Positions 13,760-23,027 of a stretch of DNA of 26,470 nt are shown here, piece by piece. How positions within the stretch are numbered: position 1 is the first letter of the stretch; each line of letters starts with the position of its first letter. The stretch is from Lachnospiraceae bacterium UBA3401. GTDB lineage: Bacteria > Bacillota > Clostridia > Lachnospirales > Lachnospiraceae. The stretch lies in NCBI GenBank assembly GCA_002358575.1, contig DEPD01000089.1:1-26470 (forward strand), given 5' to 3'. Both the position numbers and the translations under genes were made by a program. The notes beneath the pieces are model-generated. The model was not told where the DNA came from, made no database searches, and worked only from the letters and a program-made list of their open reading frames with translations.

Positions 13760-15046
13760 ATGTCTGAAATGAAAGATAGTGGGATTGATTGGATTGGCAA
13801 ATGTCCTGCCTCATGGCAGTTTCTCAAGGGAAAGTACATTTTTTCATTGCGTAATGATAGAGGGAACACGATAGAATTGCAATTACTTTCTCCAACTCAG
13901 AAATTTGGTGTTATTCCACAGTCTTTGTTTGAAGAATTAACAACAAATACGACAGTTAAAGTAAAAGAAAATACAGATTTATCACAATTCAAAACAATTC
14001 ACAATGGGGATTTTTGCATTAGTTTGCGAAGTTTTCAGGGGGGATTTGAGTATTGTGCTTATGAAGGAGTTGTGTCACCTGCATATCAAGTATTTTATCC
14101 AACAACAAAAATCTGTGATAACTACTATAAGTATTTATTTAAAGATCAAAGTTTTATCGGCAAGATGAATTCATATACACTTAGTTTACGAGATGGAAAA
14201 AATATAGCATTTGCCGATTTTGGAAACACATATTTGCCAGTACCACCATTAAGTGAACAAGAAAAGATATCTTTATTCTTGGATGAAAAATGTTCAGAAA
14301 TAGATAAACTGTTTGCAGATATTCAAAAAGAGATTGATATATTGGAAGAATACAAGCGTTCTGTCATTATGGAAAAAGTAACAAAAGGGTTAGAGCCAAA
14401 TGTGGAAATGAAGAATAGTGGAATTGAGTGGGTAGGAGAGATTCCGCATGATTGGAATAAAATTAAAATAAAATATGCGACAATAGAAATAAAAAAGGGG
14501 ATTTCACCTGACTATACTGAAGCGGAAAAAACAAAAATAATAAATCAGGCTACTTTTAGCAAGGGATTTTTTGATATAGAAAATATCAGATTTGCGAATG
14601 ATGATTTCAATAAAAGTAAAGGAAAAGTTCAAAGAAATGATGTCCTGCTTGCAACCACAGGAGGAGGGGTTCTAGGTAAAACATATTATTTTGATGAAGA
14701 GGGTGAATTTTTGGCATCAACAGATGTAGCATATTTAAGAGTTGATACATCTAAATTATTGGCGAAATTTTTATATTATTGTTTGACGATAAATTATATT
14801 ATGTTTAATGATCTAATGGCGAATGGTTCAACTAACCAGACACATTTTGATATGCCTTCTCTTTTTAATATGTTTTTACCATTACCAAATATAAAAACAC
14901 AGAATATAATCATAGACTATCTTGATAAAAAGTGTTTAGAAATAGAGGATATAATAACAAAAAAGAAACAACAATTGGAAATTCTTAACCAATATAAAAA
15001 ATCAATGATTTATGAATATGTTACAGGGAAGAAAGAGGTGGTTTGA
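13760..15046 (+). CDS. hsdS: Type I specificity subunit HsdS, two target-recognition domains
   Basis: A 428-residue protein with an internal duplication. Half one: KDSGIDWIGKCPASW (residues 5-19), target-recognition domain to about 165, then the helical spacer (SEQEKISLFLDEKCSEID onward to VTKGLEPNV). Half two: KNSGIEWVGEIPHDW (about 218-232), a second, unrelated recognition domain, and a second spacer ending in LNQYKKSMIYEYVTGKKEVV. The start ATG at 13760 is chosen because it begins one base after the hsdM stop. It sets the recognition sequence of the methylase and nuclease complexes. Its stop codon overlaps the start of the TIR gene (TGATG). The recognition domains are more AT-rich than hsdM. 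Confidence 0.95.
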   Translation: MSEMKDSGIDWIGKCPASWQFLKGKYIFSLRNDRGNTIELQLLSPTQKFGVIPQSLFEELTTNTTVKVKENTDLSQFKTIHNGDFCISLRSFQGGFEYCAYEGVVSPAYQVFYPTTKICDNYYKYLFKDQSFIGKMNSYTLSLRDGKNIAFADFGNTYLPVPPLSEQEKISLFLDEKCSEIDKLFADIQKEIDILEEYKRSVIMEKVTKGLEPNVEMKNSGIEWVGEIPHDWNKIKIKYATIEIKKGISPDYTEAEKTKIINQATFSKGFFDIENIRFANDDFNKSKGKVQRNDVLLATTGGGVLGKTYYFDEEGEFLASTDVAYLRVDTSKLLAKFLYYCLTINYIMFNDLMANGSTNQTHFDMPSLFNMFLPLPNIKTQNIIIDYLDKKCLEIEDIITKKKQQLEILNQYKKSMIYEYVTGKKEVV

Positions 15047-16065
15047 TGTCGTTTACAAGAGTTTCAAAAGAAGCTGAGGATGTCTTGATGGAAATATTGG
15101 AGCATGAACACGACAGTGATTACTGGAAAATTCGTTTTGATAGATTATCAAATCGTGATGATATTGTGTTGAGGGGATGTTTTAAAGAATTACGAGAAGG
15201 TGGACTTATCAATGTCGAATATGCAGATAACTATCCGTATCTGATAACTATACTAAAAGATGGTTATTTGTACGAAAAGCATTTGGAAGAGGAGAAGGAT
15301 GCTGAATTGACTCCGTTTGAAAGAGAACTTAATGAACTTCTGAAACGAGCAAAAAATATCAAAGCACCAATTAATACTGCGCCACCTAATATGAGTAAGG
15401 ATGAATATAATAAACCAAGTGAGATTTGGATGAATGATGTACAGATTTTTTACGACAATTATCTTAAAGACCATACTTTGGGTAATAGGATAAGCACATT
15501 ATTATTCCATAGGGGATTAGGTGCGTATGGGGAATTAGTGGCAGCGCTTATAAGTGTAAGCAAAGACAGGAAATTTATTGATAAAATAAATGGAGTACAG
15601 GAAGTTTTAGTGCCTAAATATCAGGCAAAAGCAATACCGAAATATGATGTGTTTATATCCCATGCAAATAAGGATAAGGAAGAACTGGTAGAAGATTTAT
15701 ATAAATCTTTAGATAAGTTGGGAATACAAATATTTTATGATAAAGAATCTATTGAATGGGGAGATAACTGGAAGGATAAGATATTGAATGGTGTTAAAAA
15801 AGCTGAGTTTGCTATTATTGTCATATCAGAAAACTTTTTTGGCAGAGAATGGACAGAGAAAGAACTTAAAGAACTATTATCGAGGCAAAACAGGAATGGA
15901 CAGAAGCTAATACTTCCCATACTCAAAAATATAACAATGGATCAATTACAGCAGGAATATCCATCAGTGGCGGATATTCAGGCGATAGATTCTAAAAATT
16001 ATTCCACTGATGAAATAGCTTTGATGTTTGCGAAACAATTGATAAAGAGATTGAAGACCGAATAA
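15046..16065 (+). CDS. TIR-domain protein inside the type I restriction operon
   Basis: A 339-residue protein. Residues 1-75 look like a winged-helix domain (EDVLMEILEHEHDSDYW, LRGCFKELREGGLINVEYA, then a beta wing LITILKDGYLYEK). Residues 85-195 are a helical linker with no known family. Residues 199-339 are a TIR domain: PKYDVFISHANKDKEELVED, IQIFYDKESIEWGDNW, EFAIIVISENFFGREWTEKE, where Glu273, four residues after Trp269, is placed as the catalytic glutamate. The start overlaps the hsdS stop by one base and has AAAGAGGTGG upstream, so it is translationally coupled. hsdR follows after 24 bp. NAD+ cleavage or signalling in phage defence is inferred; catalysis is not proven by sequence. Confidence 0.88.
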   Translation: MSFTRVSKEAEDVLMEILEHEHDSDYWKIRFDRLSNRDDIVLRGCFKELREGGLINVEYADNYPYLITILKDGYLYEKHLEEEKDAELTPFERELNELLKRAKNIKAPINTAPPNMSKDEYNKPSEIWMNDVQIFYDNYLKDHTLGNRISTLLFHRGLGAYGELVAALISVSKDRKFIDKINGVQEVLVPKYQAKAIPKYDVFISHANKDKEELVEDLYKSLDKLGIQIFYDKESIEWGDNWKDKILNGVKKAEFAIIVISENFFGREWTEKELKELLSRQNRNGQKLILPILKNITMDQLQQEYPSVADIQAIDSKNYSTDEIALMFAKQLIKRLKTE

Positions 16066-16089
16066 AAGTGTTTGGGGAGGATACAATAA

Positions 16090-19000
16090 ATGCAAAATGA
16101 TGTGTTATCCGAAAAAGAATATCAGAAATACATATTGAAACGGCTTTCTGAAAATGGATATGAAATAAAGCCAGCTTCTGGTTATGACCGCTTTTTTGCA
16201 ATAGACAGGGAGGCGCTTTTTCGGTTTCTGAATACAACACAGCCTGATGAAATGGATGCGCTCAGAAAAGTATACAAGACAGATTTAGAAAACACGATTA
16301 TTGGTGTTATCAATGCGGAAGAAACAAAGACAAGAGGAAGCAGACTGGATGTATTAAAACATGGGGTAGAAATTGCAAACCATAAGCTGGAGCTTATGTA
16401 TACAAAACCGGCAACCACATTCAACCCTGCGCTTAATAAGCTATATGAGCAGAATAATTTTTCCGTGTCAGAAGAAGTCTGGGCAAGCGACAAGGAAAGG
16501 ATAGACCTTGTAATTTTCTTAAACGGTCTGGCAATCATGACATTTGAACTGAAATGTAATGCGGGGGGGCAGTCCTATCAGGATGCAATATATCAGTACC
16601 GCATACAGCGTGACCCAAAGACAAGGCTTTTCAGGTGGAAAGCAGGGGCGTTGGTGGATTTTGCAATGGATTTGGAACAGGTCTATATGACTACGAAGCT
16701 GGACGGAGCATCAACGTTCTTCCTGCCCTTTAATATGGGAAAGGGAGAGGGGATTGATACAGGAGCAGGGAATCCAATTTATGAAGATAAATACAGCGTA
16801 TATTATATGTGGGAAGACATTCTGCAAAAAGACACGCTGATTGAGATACTTGGCAAATTTATGTTCATTGAAGTTAAGGAAAAGAAAGACCCTGTGACAG
16901 ATAAAATGAAACGCTCTGAGACGGTTATTTTTCCACGATATCATCAGTTGGATGTCATCAGGAAGACATTGGCAGAGGTTGTGGCAACGGGTTCCAGCCC
17001 AAATTATCTGATACAGCACTCCGCTGGTTCGGGCAAGACCAATTCTATTGCATGGCTGGCGCACAGACTGGCATCTCTGCATGATAAAGAGAACAAAATC
17101 ATATTTGATAATATTATCATTTGTACGGACAGGGTAGTGGTGGATAGGCAGCTTCAGCAGGCGGTAATGGGAATTGAACATAAAACAGGGATGATTCGGG
17201 TTATGGATGAAAAGTGCAATTCCAATGACCTTGCGCTTGCGATTCAGGGAAATACGAAAATTATCGCCACTACAATACAAAAATTCCCGTATATTGTTGA
17301 CAGTGTAAAGGGGCTGAAAAACAAGAAATTTGCAGTCATTATAGACGAGGCTCATTCGTCCACAGCAGGTAAGAATATGGCAGCGGTGACAATGACGCTT
17401 GGTAATGGAGATAAAGTGGTATATGATACAGAGGACATGATTGTTGACCAGATTTCCAAACAGGGAAAACAGGAGAATGTTTCCATGTTTGCTTTTACGG
17501 CAACGCCAAAGCCTACAACAATACAGCTTTTCGGGCGCGAGAATACAAGGGGACAGAAAGAGGCTTTTCATTATTATACGATGAAACAGGCGATAGAAGA
17601 AGGCTTTATTCTCGATGTGCTGGATAATTATTTAAACTATGAAACTTATTACAAGCTGAACAAGGAAATTGAGGAAGATCCTACCTTGCAGACAAATGAA
17701 GCCAAAAGACAGATTGCCCGGTTTATTCAGCTCCATGAAGTAAATATAGGGCAGAGGGTAGAGATTATTATTGAGCATTTCAGAACCTCGGTCATGCAGG
17801 AGTTGGGTGGACGCGCAAAGGCTATGGTTGTAACAGAATCAAGGGCGGGGGCAGTCAAATACAGACAGGCTTTTGAAGATTATATAAAGAAAAAAGGTTA
17901 TACGAATATTCGTGCTTTGGTGGCGTTTTCCGGCAAGGTGACGCTGGAGGATAAAGAATATACAGAAGCAGGAATGAATGGCATATCAGAGAAAAATCTG
18001 CCTGACGAGTTTGACAAGGACGAGTATCAGGTACTTCTTGTTGCGGATAAATACCAGACAGGATTTGACCAGCCGAAACTGTGCGCTATGTATATCCTGA
18101 AAAAGCTGCATGGAGTGACTGCGGTACAGACACTTTCCAGACTGAACCGTATCTGCCCGCCTTATGAGAAGAAGACATTCGTATTGGATTTTGTCAACAA
18201 ATATGAGGACATTGTGGCGGCATTTTCCAAATATTACACAAAGACAGTTTTGTCTAATTCGGTTACACCTCGTGCAATTTATGATATTGAAGCGAAGATA
18301 GACGGATACTTTTTCTTAGACCCTGCCGATGTGGAATCCTTTAATAAAGTATTGTATGAATCGTCGCATACAGCGAAGGACAAAAAGCAGATGACCTTTT
18401 ATTTGCAAAAAGCAAGACGTGTGATAGACGGCTTTGCAGATGATAAAAGAGGGCAGATTGCATTAGACATCAGGCATTTTATTAGGTTTTATGAATTTCT
18501 GTTACAGGCTTCCTGCTTTGAGGATGTGGAGCTGCATAAGAAATATAATTTCCTGTCCTATTTGATAGCATATATCAGGATTAATCACGGAGGGGGAGGC
18601 TATAATCTTGATGGCATGATTAAGGCATCTGAATTCCTCCAGAAAAAAGGAGAGGAACACAAGAAAAGCAATATAACCGCAAGTCCTGTGATGAAGCTGC
18701 CCACAGCATATGATATTGTATTGAGTCCTGCAAAGGAAGAACGCCTTTCACAGATTATCAGAGAGATAAACAGCAGGACAGGCAGACAATATGACAATGA
18801 TGTTGCAATCAAGGCAGCATTGCAGATTCGGGATATTATGAAAAAGTCCGAGGAACTAAAGACCAGCGCAAAGAATAATTCGGAACAGGATTTTGAATTT
18901 GCATATTTTGACCATGTTGACGATGCGCTGATAGATGGATTGGAGCAGAATCAGGATTTCTTTACCCTGCTTTTGCAAAACGATGAAATTAAACATGAAG

Positions 19001-19143
19001 TGCTGGGGCTGTTTTTGAGTGATACTTATCATAGTTTGCGGAATGGAGAAGATGTGGGAAGTGGGATTGTATATCAATATGAAAATCTTAAACCGATGAT
19101 GGTTGCGGAAAAGCCTGTGGATTATGGGAGTAAGGAAGAATAA
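16090..19143 (+). CDS. hsdR: Type I restriction endonuclease subunit HsdR
   Basis: A 1017-residue protein of normal HsdR length. The N-terminal PDDEXK nuclease shows Asp139 (RIDLVIFL) and Glu153-x-Lys155 (FELKC). The SF2 translocase has Walker A AGSGKT (312-317), DEAH (419-422), FTATPK (motif III) and a second RecA domain with YQTGFDQPKL and QTLSRLNRI (motif VI). The C-terminal helical part contacts the methylase core. The start follows GGGGAGG (16073-16079). Together with HsdM and HsdS it translocates DNA from unmethylated sites and cuts it at a distance. It is intact, so the system is likely active. Confidence 0.95.
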   Translation: MQNDVLSEKEYQKYILKRLSENGYEIKPASGYDRFFAIDREALFRFLNTTQPDEMDALRKVYKTDLENTIIGVINAEETKTRGSRLDVLKHGVEIANHKLELMYTKPATTFNPALNKLYEQNNFSVSEEVWASDKERIDLVIFLNGLAIMTFELKCNAGGQSYQDAIYQYRIQRDPKTRLFRWKAGALVDFAMDLEQVYMTTKLDGASTFFLPFNMGKGEGIDTGAGNPIYEDKYSVYYMWEDILQKDTLIEILGKFMFIEVKEKKDPVTDKMKRSETVIFPRYHQLDVIRKTLAEVVATGSSPNYLIQHSAGSGKTNSIAWLAHRLASLHDKENKIIFDNIIICTDRVVVDRQLQQAVMGIEHKTGMIRVMDEKCNSNDLALAIQGNTKIIATTIQKFPYIVDSVKGLKNKKFAVIIDEAHSSTAGKNMAAVTMTLGNGDKVVYDTEDMIVDQISKQGKQENVSMFAFTATPKPTTIQLFGRENTRGQKEAFHYYTMKQAIEEGFILDVLDNYLNYETYYKLNKEIEEDPTLQTNEAKRQIARFIQLHEVNIGQRVEIIIEHFRTSVMQELGGRAKAMVVTESRAGAVKYRQAFEDYIKKKGYTNIRALVAFSGKVTLEDKEYTEAGMNGISEKNLPDEFDKDEYQVLLVADKYQTGFDQPKLCAMYILKKLHGVTAVQTLSRLNRICPPYEKKTFVLDFVNKYEDIVAAFSKYYTKTVLSNSVTPRAIYDIEAKIDGYFFLDPADVESFNKVLYESSHTAKDKKQMTFYLQKARRVIDGFADDKRGQIALDIRHFIRFYEFLLQASCFEDVELHKKYNFLSYLIAYIRINHGGGGYNLDGMIKASEFLQKKGEEHKKSNITASPVMKLPTAYDIVLSPAKEERLSQIIREINSRTGRQYDNDVAIKAALQIRDIMKKSEELKTSAKNNSEQDFEFAYFDHVDDALIDGLEQNQDFFTLLLQNDEIKHEVLGLFLSDTYHSLRNGEDVGSGIVYQYENLKPMMVAEKPVDYGSKEE

Positions 19144-19218
19144 CAAGATATAATGTATTATTAGAGCATAAATAACTGCGAAATACATAGGGAAAGTTTT
19201 ATAATACTATAAATTTTG

Positions 19219-19245
19219 AATTCGCTACACAGTGTGTAGCGAATT
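19219..19245. repeat. Palindrome upstream of DUF1016 gene
   Basis: AATTCGCTACAC (19219-19230) and GTGTAGCGAATT (19234-19245) around AGT: perfect 12-bp arms just before the Shine-Dalgarno AAGGAG. A related palindrome, TCACTACAC-N3-GTGTAGTGA, follows the gene at 20276-20296. Confidence 0.85.
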
Positions 19246-19260
19246 GGAAGGAGTGCAGAA

Positions 19261-20274
19261 GTGTCAAATTTAGATTTGATAGACAGTGAAGAAGAACGTC
19301 AGTTTTACAGAGACATTCACGAGATATTGGAACATGCAAAAAATACAGCCTATGCGGCAGTTAATGATATTATGACTTATGCTTATTGGGATATTGGAGA
19401 GAGAATTGTTGAACAAGAACAAAAAGGGGCATCTAAGGCAAAATATGGCTCATATCTGATAAAGAGACTGGCACAAGAACTTTCGGGTGAATATGGTTCG
19501 GGTTTTTCTGTTGCGACTATTAGGAATTGCAGACAGTTATATTTGACATTTTCAAAAGAATCATATGGTTATTCAATGCTTGGAAAAGTTCATTGGTCTC
19601 ATCTTAGAACGATAATGAGGCTGGATGATGAGGATGAACGCAATTTCTATTTAAATGAAACCGCAAATGAATATTGGTCTGTAAGAGAGCTGGAACGTAA
19701 TATAAAGTCGGGTTATTATAAGCGTATTCTTTCAACACAGTTTCCAGATAAAGCAGGACAAACGCCCAAATTTGTAAAAGATCCATATGTCTTGGAGTTT
19801 ATGGGTATCAGCAATCCTGATAAAATCATTGAAAAAGATGTCGAAAGTGCAATTATCAGCCATTTGCAGAAATTTTTACTGGAAATGGGAAAAGGCTTTT
19901 GCTTTGTGGACAGGCAGATGCACATATGCACCGAAACATCGGATTTCTATATTGATTTGGTGTTTTATAATTATATTTTAAAGTGCTTTGTACTGATAGA
20001 CCTGAAAAGCCATAAACTGACACATCAGGATATCGGGCAGATGGATATGTATATTCGTATGTTTGATGACCTGAAGAAACAGGAAGATGATAATCCGACG
20101 ATAGGTATTATATTCTGTACGGACAAAGATGAAACAATGGTAAAATATTCTGTTTTAAATGAAAGTGAACAGATATTTGCGTCTAAATATATGACAGTGT
20201 TGCCTACAGTAGAAGAACTGCGGGATGAATTAGAACGTAATCAATTGATGTATAGTGAAAATAAAACAGAATAA
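19261..20274 (+). CDS. DUF1016/YhcG-type PDDEXK nuclease-domain protein
   Basis: A 337-residue protein. The N-terminal DUF1016 domain (residues 15-155) contains AYWDIGERIVEQEQKG, YGSYLIKRLAQELS, GFSVATIRNCRQLYLTF and WSHLRTIMRLDDEDERNFY. The C-terminal half is a PDDEXK-like domain with Asp232 (YIDLVFY) and Asp247-Leu-Lys249 (LIDLKSHKLTHQDIGQMDMY). The GTG start at 19261 follows AAGGAG (19248-19253). Such genes are frequent beside type I restriction genes, but their role is not settled. It is bracketed by two related palindromes and is separated from hsdR by 117 bp, so it may be a separately controlled unit or inserted cassette. Confidence 0.85.
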   Translation: MSNLDLIDSEEERQFYRDIHEILEHAKNTAYAAVNDIMTYAYWDIGERIVEQEQKGASKAKYGSYLIKRLAQELSGEYGSGFSVATIRNCRQLYLTFSKESYGYSMLGKVHWSHLRTIMRLDDEDERNFYLNETANEYWSVRELERNIKSGYYKRILSTQFPDKAGQTPKFVKDPYVLEFMGISNPDKIIEKDVESAIISHLQKFLLEMGKGFCFVDRQMHICTETSDFYIDLVFYNYILKCFVLIDLKSHKLTHQDIGQMDMYIRMFDDLKKQEDDNPTIGIIFCTDKDETMVKYSVLNESEQIFASKYMTVLPTVEELRDELERNQLMYSENKTE

Positions 20275-20275
20275 C

Positions 20276-20296
20276 TCACTACACGCTGTGTAGTGA
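20276..20296. repeat. Palindrome downstream of DUF1016 gene
   Basis: TCACTACAC (20276-20284) and GTGTAGTGA (20288-20296) around GCT, one base after the stop codon. The two copies share the skeleton TC(A/G)CTACAC-N3-GTGTAG(T/C)GA with the 19219-19245 palindrome. No T-run follows, so it is not a normal terminator. Confidence 0.85.
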
Positions 20297-20343
20297 ATTG
20301 AGAAATAGCAGAATAGTTTGTTCAATACAGAAAGGAAATTAAA

Positions 20344-22833
20344 ATGATAGATTTTACACAGTTAGGTTTAAATTCTCTTCAAAAACAAATTAATCCAAGA
20401 GATATTTTCATGGGGTTATCAAATAAATCTAAAAAATATCAATATCCACGGGATGTTCAAGGAGAAGTTTGGAAACAATGGTTTGAACAAAGAAATGATA
20501 GAGATACCATAATTAAAATGAATACAGGAAGTGGAAAAACGGTTGTTGCATTAATGATTTTGCAAAGTTGCTTAAACGAAGGTGTTGGTCCAGCAATGTA
20601 TGTTGTTCCAGACAAATATTTAGTTGAGCAGGTGATTGGTCAGGCGAGGGAATTAGGGATAAAGATTGTTGATTCAGAAGTTGATTTAGATTACCAAAGA
20701 AAAAGAGCTATTTTAATAACAACTATTCAAAAGTTGGTTAATGGAAAGAGCGTCTTTGGTTTAAGAGAAGAAAATAATTATTCAATTGGCAGTGTTATAA
20801 TTGATGATATGCATGCATGTATTGGAAGCATTCAGGAGCAATTTTCGATAACAATTCATAGTGGAGACTCATTATATAAGCAGATTATAAAGATGTTTTA
20901 TGATGTAATGAATGTACAAGCAGAAGGTCGTTTTGCAGATATTGTAGAAAATAGGAATATTTTTGACAATATGTTGGTTCCATTTTGGAGTTGGCAAGAT
21001 AAGTGTCAAGAGATATATCGATTATTATGTGAAAATAGAGAAAATGATCATATTAAATTTAAATTAGATCTTGTGAAGGATTGCTTAAAGTTGTGTCATT
21101 GTTATATTTCAACAAAAGCGGTTAGTATTATACCAAACTGTACTCCAATACATAAAATAAGGAGTTTTGATGATGCAAAGAGAAGAATTTACATGAGTGC
21201 TACATTGCCAGATGACAGTCCGTTCACAACAGTAATGGGAGTGAGTTTTAAAGACGATATGCGAGTTATCACGCCAGAAAAAGCTAATGATATAGGAGAA
21301 AGGCTGATTGTTGTGCCTAAAATAATCAATAAGGATTTAACTGAGATTGAAATGAGAAATGCACTTATTGAAAAGGCTAAAGAATACAACGTAGTTGTAC
21401 TTGTTCCATCATTTGCTATGTCAAAGTATTGGGAGGAAAACGGGGGAATAGTATTATCTTCTAGTAATATTTCAAATGGTATTTGTCGAATTAAGGACAG
21501 TAATCATGGCTTATATGTAATTGTGAATAGATATGATGGGATAGATTTGCCGGATGATTCATGTAGAATATTAGTTATTGATGGACTTCCCAATATAAGT
21601 AATATGAACGATAAATATGAACAGGAAGTGGTTAGAAAAAGTGAGAGGATTCAGCGTGAGCAGGTACAGAGGATAGAGCAGGGAATGGGGCGAGGAGTGA
21701 GATCTAATAATGATTATTGCTTAATTTATTTGTTGGGAAACCAATTAACGAATGTTTTGTATGCTGATGATGGATATAATTATTTTAGTAATGCTACAAA
21801 AGCTCAATTTGAATTGTCGGAAAAAATGTGTGAACAGATAGAGGGACAATCATTAAATGAGATTATGGAAATAGGAGATTATATTTTAAAAAGGAATGCT
21901 TCTTGGATTGAAATCTGCAAAAATGTTACTGCAGGTGTAGAATATATTTCTTCAGTAAATATTAGTAGTGTAGCAACAACTACAAGAAAGGCTTTTGACT
22001 ATGGAATGTATGGGGACTATGCTAAAGCAGCAGAAGCGATTAACTATCTGGTTAATGAAGAATCAAATGGACGTTTAAAGGGATATTACAAGCAAGTTTT
22101 GGCAGAATATATTAATTTTATAGATAAAAGTGAGGCACAACAAATTTTGAAGTCTGCTAAAGTAGACAACATGGAAGTGCTCAATCCTATTGAGGGAATT
22201 CAATTTATAAAGGATACAAAAGAATTGCCAGAACAGTCAAGAAATATTATTGACAATATTAATAAATGCCAGTTGAATGAAAATAAACTAATATTATATG
22301 TGGATGATACCTTGGATGATTTGAAGTTTGTTGCAGGAACATCAAAGAAATTTGAGAATGCAATTAAGGAAATATTTATAATTATTGGATATGCTGCACG
22401 ACAGCCGGAAAGAGAGGTTGGGAAAGGACCAGATGATTTTATTATTTTAGGATCAGGAAATTATTTTGTTATAGAGTGTAAAAACGAAACGACAACAGAT
22501 ACGATTAACAAGCATGATTGTAATCAGCTAAATGGTTCTTTTATGTGGTTTAATAATCTGTATCAAGATGAACAGGTAAGCTGTACTCCTATTATGATTC
22601 ATAATAGCAATGTATTTAATTTTGAATGTTCTCCACAATCTGATATTAAAATTATAACACCTGAGCTATTAGAAAAATTTAAGAAAAATGTAAGAGATTT
22701 TATTGTAGCATTGTGTCAGAAGAATAATTTTAAAAATGTTGAAAAAATAAATACTCTGATACGAGGATATAAGTTGAATAAGGAGGTTTTAGTTGACGAA
22801 TATACTGTGTCATACTATGTTAAAGGTAAATAA
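20344..22833 (+). CDS. SF2 helicase fused to C-terminal PDDEXK nuclease
   Basis: An 829-residue protein. The SF2 helicase has Walker A NTGSGKT (60-66), motif II DDMH (154-157), motif III MSATLPDD (284-291) and motif VI QGMGRGVRSNNDYC (446-459). The wide gap between motifs II and III and the form of motif VI resemble XPD/DinG-type helicases. Residues 500-670 are helical with no recognised family. Residues 680-730 hold a PDDEXK site: GKGPDDFIIL with Asp697/Asp698 and Glu711-x-Lys713 (VIECKNE). The start follows AAAGGAAA (20331-20338). As last gene of element 2, next to the att core and beside restriction genes, it is probably a defence nuclease-helicase; I cannot assign it to a named system. 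It is more AT-rich than hsdM/hsdR. Confidence 0.8.
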   Translation: MIDFTQLGLNSLQKQINPRDIFMGLSNKSKKYQYPRDVQGEVWKQWFEQRNDRDTIIKMNTGSGKTVVALMILQSCLNEGVGPAMYVVPDKYLVEQVIGQARELGIKIVDSEVDLDYQRKRAILITTIQKLVNGKSVFGLREENNYSIGSVIIDDMHACIGSIQEQFSITIHSGDSLYKQIIKMFYDVMNVQAEGRFADIVENRNIFDNMLVPFWSWQDKCQEIYRLLCENRENDHIKFKLDLVKDCLKLCHCYISTKAVSIIPNCTPIHKIRSFDDAKRRIYMSATLPDDSPFTTVMGVSFKDDMRVITPEKANDIGERLIVVPKIINKDLTEIEMRNALIEKAKEYNVVVLVPSFAMSKYWEENGGIVLSSSNISNGICRIKDSNHGLYVIVNRYDGIDLPDDSCRILVIDGLPNISNMNDKYEQEVVRKSERIQREQVQRIEQGMGRGVRSNNDYCLIYLLGNQLTNVLYADDGYNYFSNATKAQFELSEKMCEQIEGQSLNEIMEIGDYILKRNASWIEICKNVTAGVEYISSVNISSVATTTRKAFDYGMYGDYAKAAEAINYLVNEESNGRLKGYYKQVLAEYINFIDKSEAQQILKSAKVDNMEVLNPIEGIQFIKDTKELPEQSRNIIDNINKCQLNENKLILYVDDTLDDLKFVAGTSKKFENAIKEIFIIIGYAARQPEREVGKGPDDFIILGSGNYFVIECKNETTTDTINKHDCNQLNGSFMWFNNLYQDEQVSCTPIMIHNSNVFNFECSPQSDIKIITPELLEKFKKNVRDFIVALCQKNNFKNVEKINTLIRGYKLNKEVLVDEYTVSYYVKGK

Positions 22834-22906
22834 TGAGGAAGCTGAGATAAACTTTTTAAATCTATCTTTTTCAATGCAGTATATAGTGAGGGGCATTATA
22901 TAGAAT

Positions 22907-22925
22907 TGGGTACAATTTGGGTACA
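22907..22925. repeat. Putative integrase arm-type sites of element 2 (right end)
   Basis: TTGGGTACA at 22906-22914 and again at 22917-22925, direct, 11-bp period, matching the TGGGTAC pair at 3149-3166. The pair starts 121 bp before the core at 23028. The 382-bp stretch 22834-23215 holds these sites, the core, the element 3 repeats and a terminator, and no convincing gene. Confidence 0.65.
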
Positions 22926-23027
22926 CCAGATTTGAAACCACATAAACGAGAGATAAAAGCACATCAAAATGATACGATTTTGTAAGAAAAAGTAATGTAA
23001 AACAGGACTTGCAACGAACTGGAAAAA

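Noticed and set aside
13770..14432. Invertible hsdS phase-variation locus
   Set aside because: The similar half-starts are direct repeats, only one hsdS gene is present, and there is no silent hsdS partner or dedicated invertase nearby.
16711..17571. Long minus-strand frame of 286 codons
   Set aside because: It lies entirely inside hsdR on the opposite strand, with no start signal or recognisable domain.
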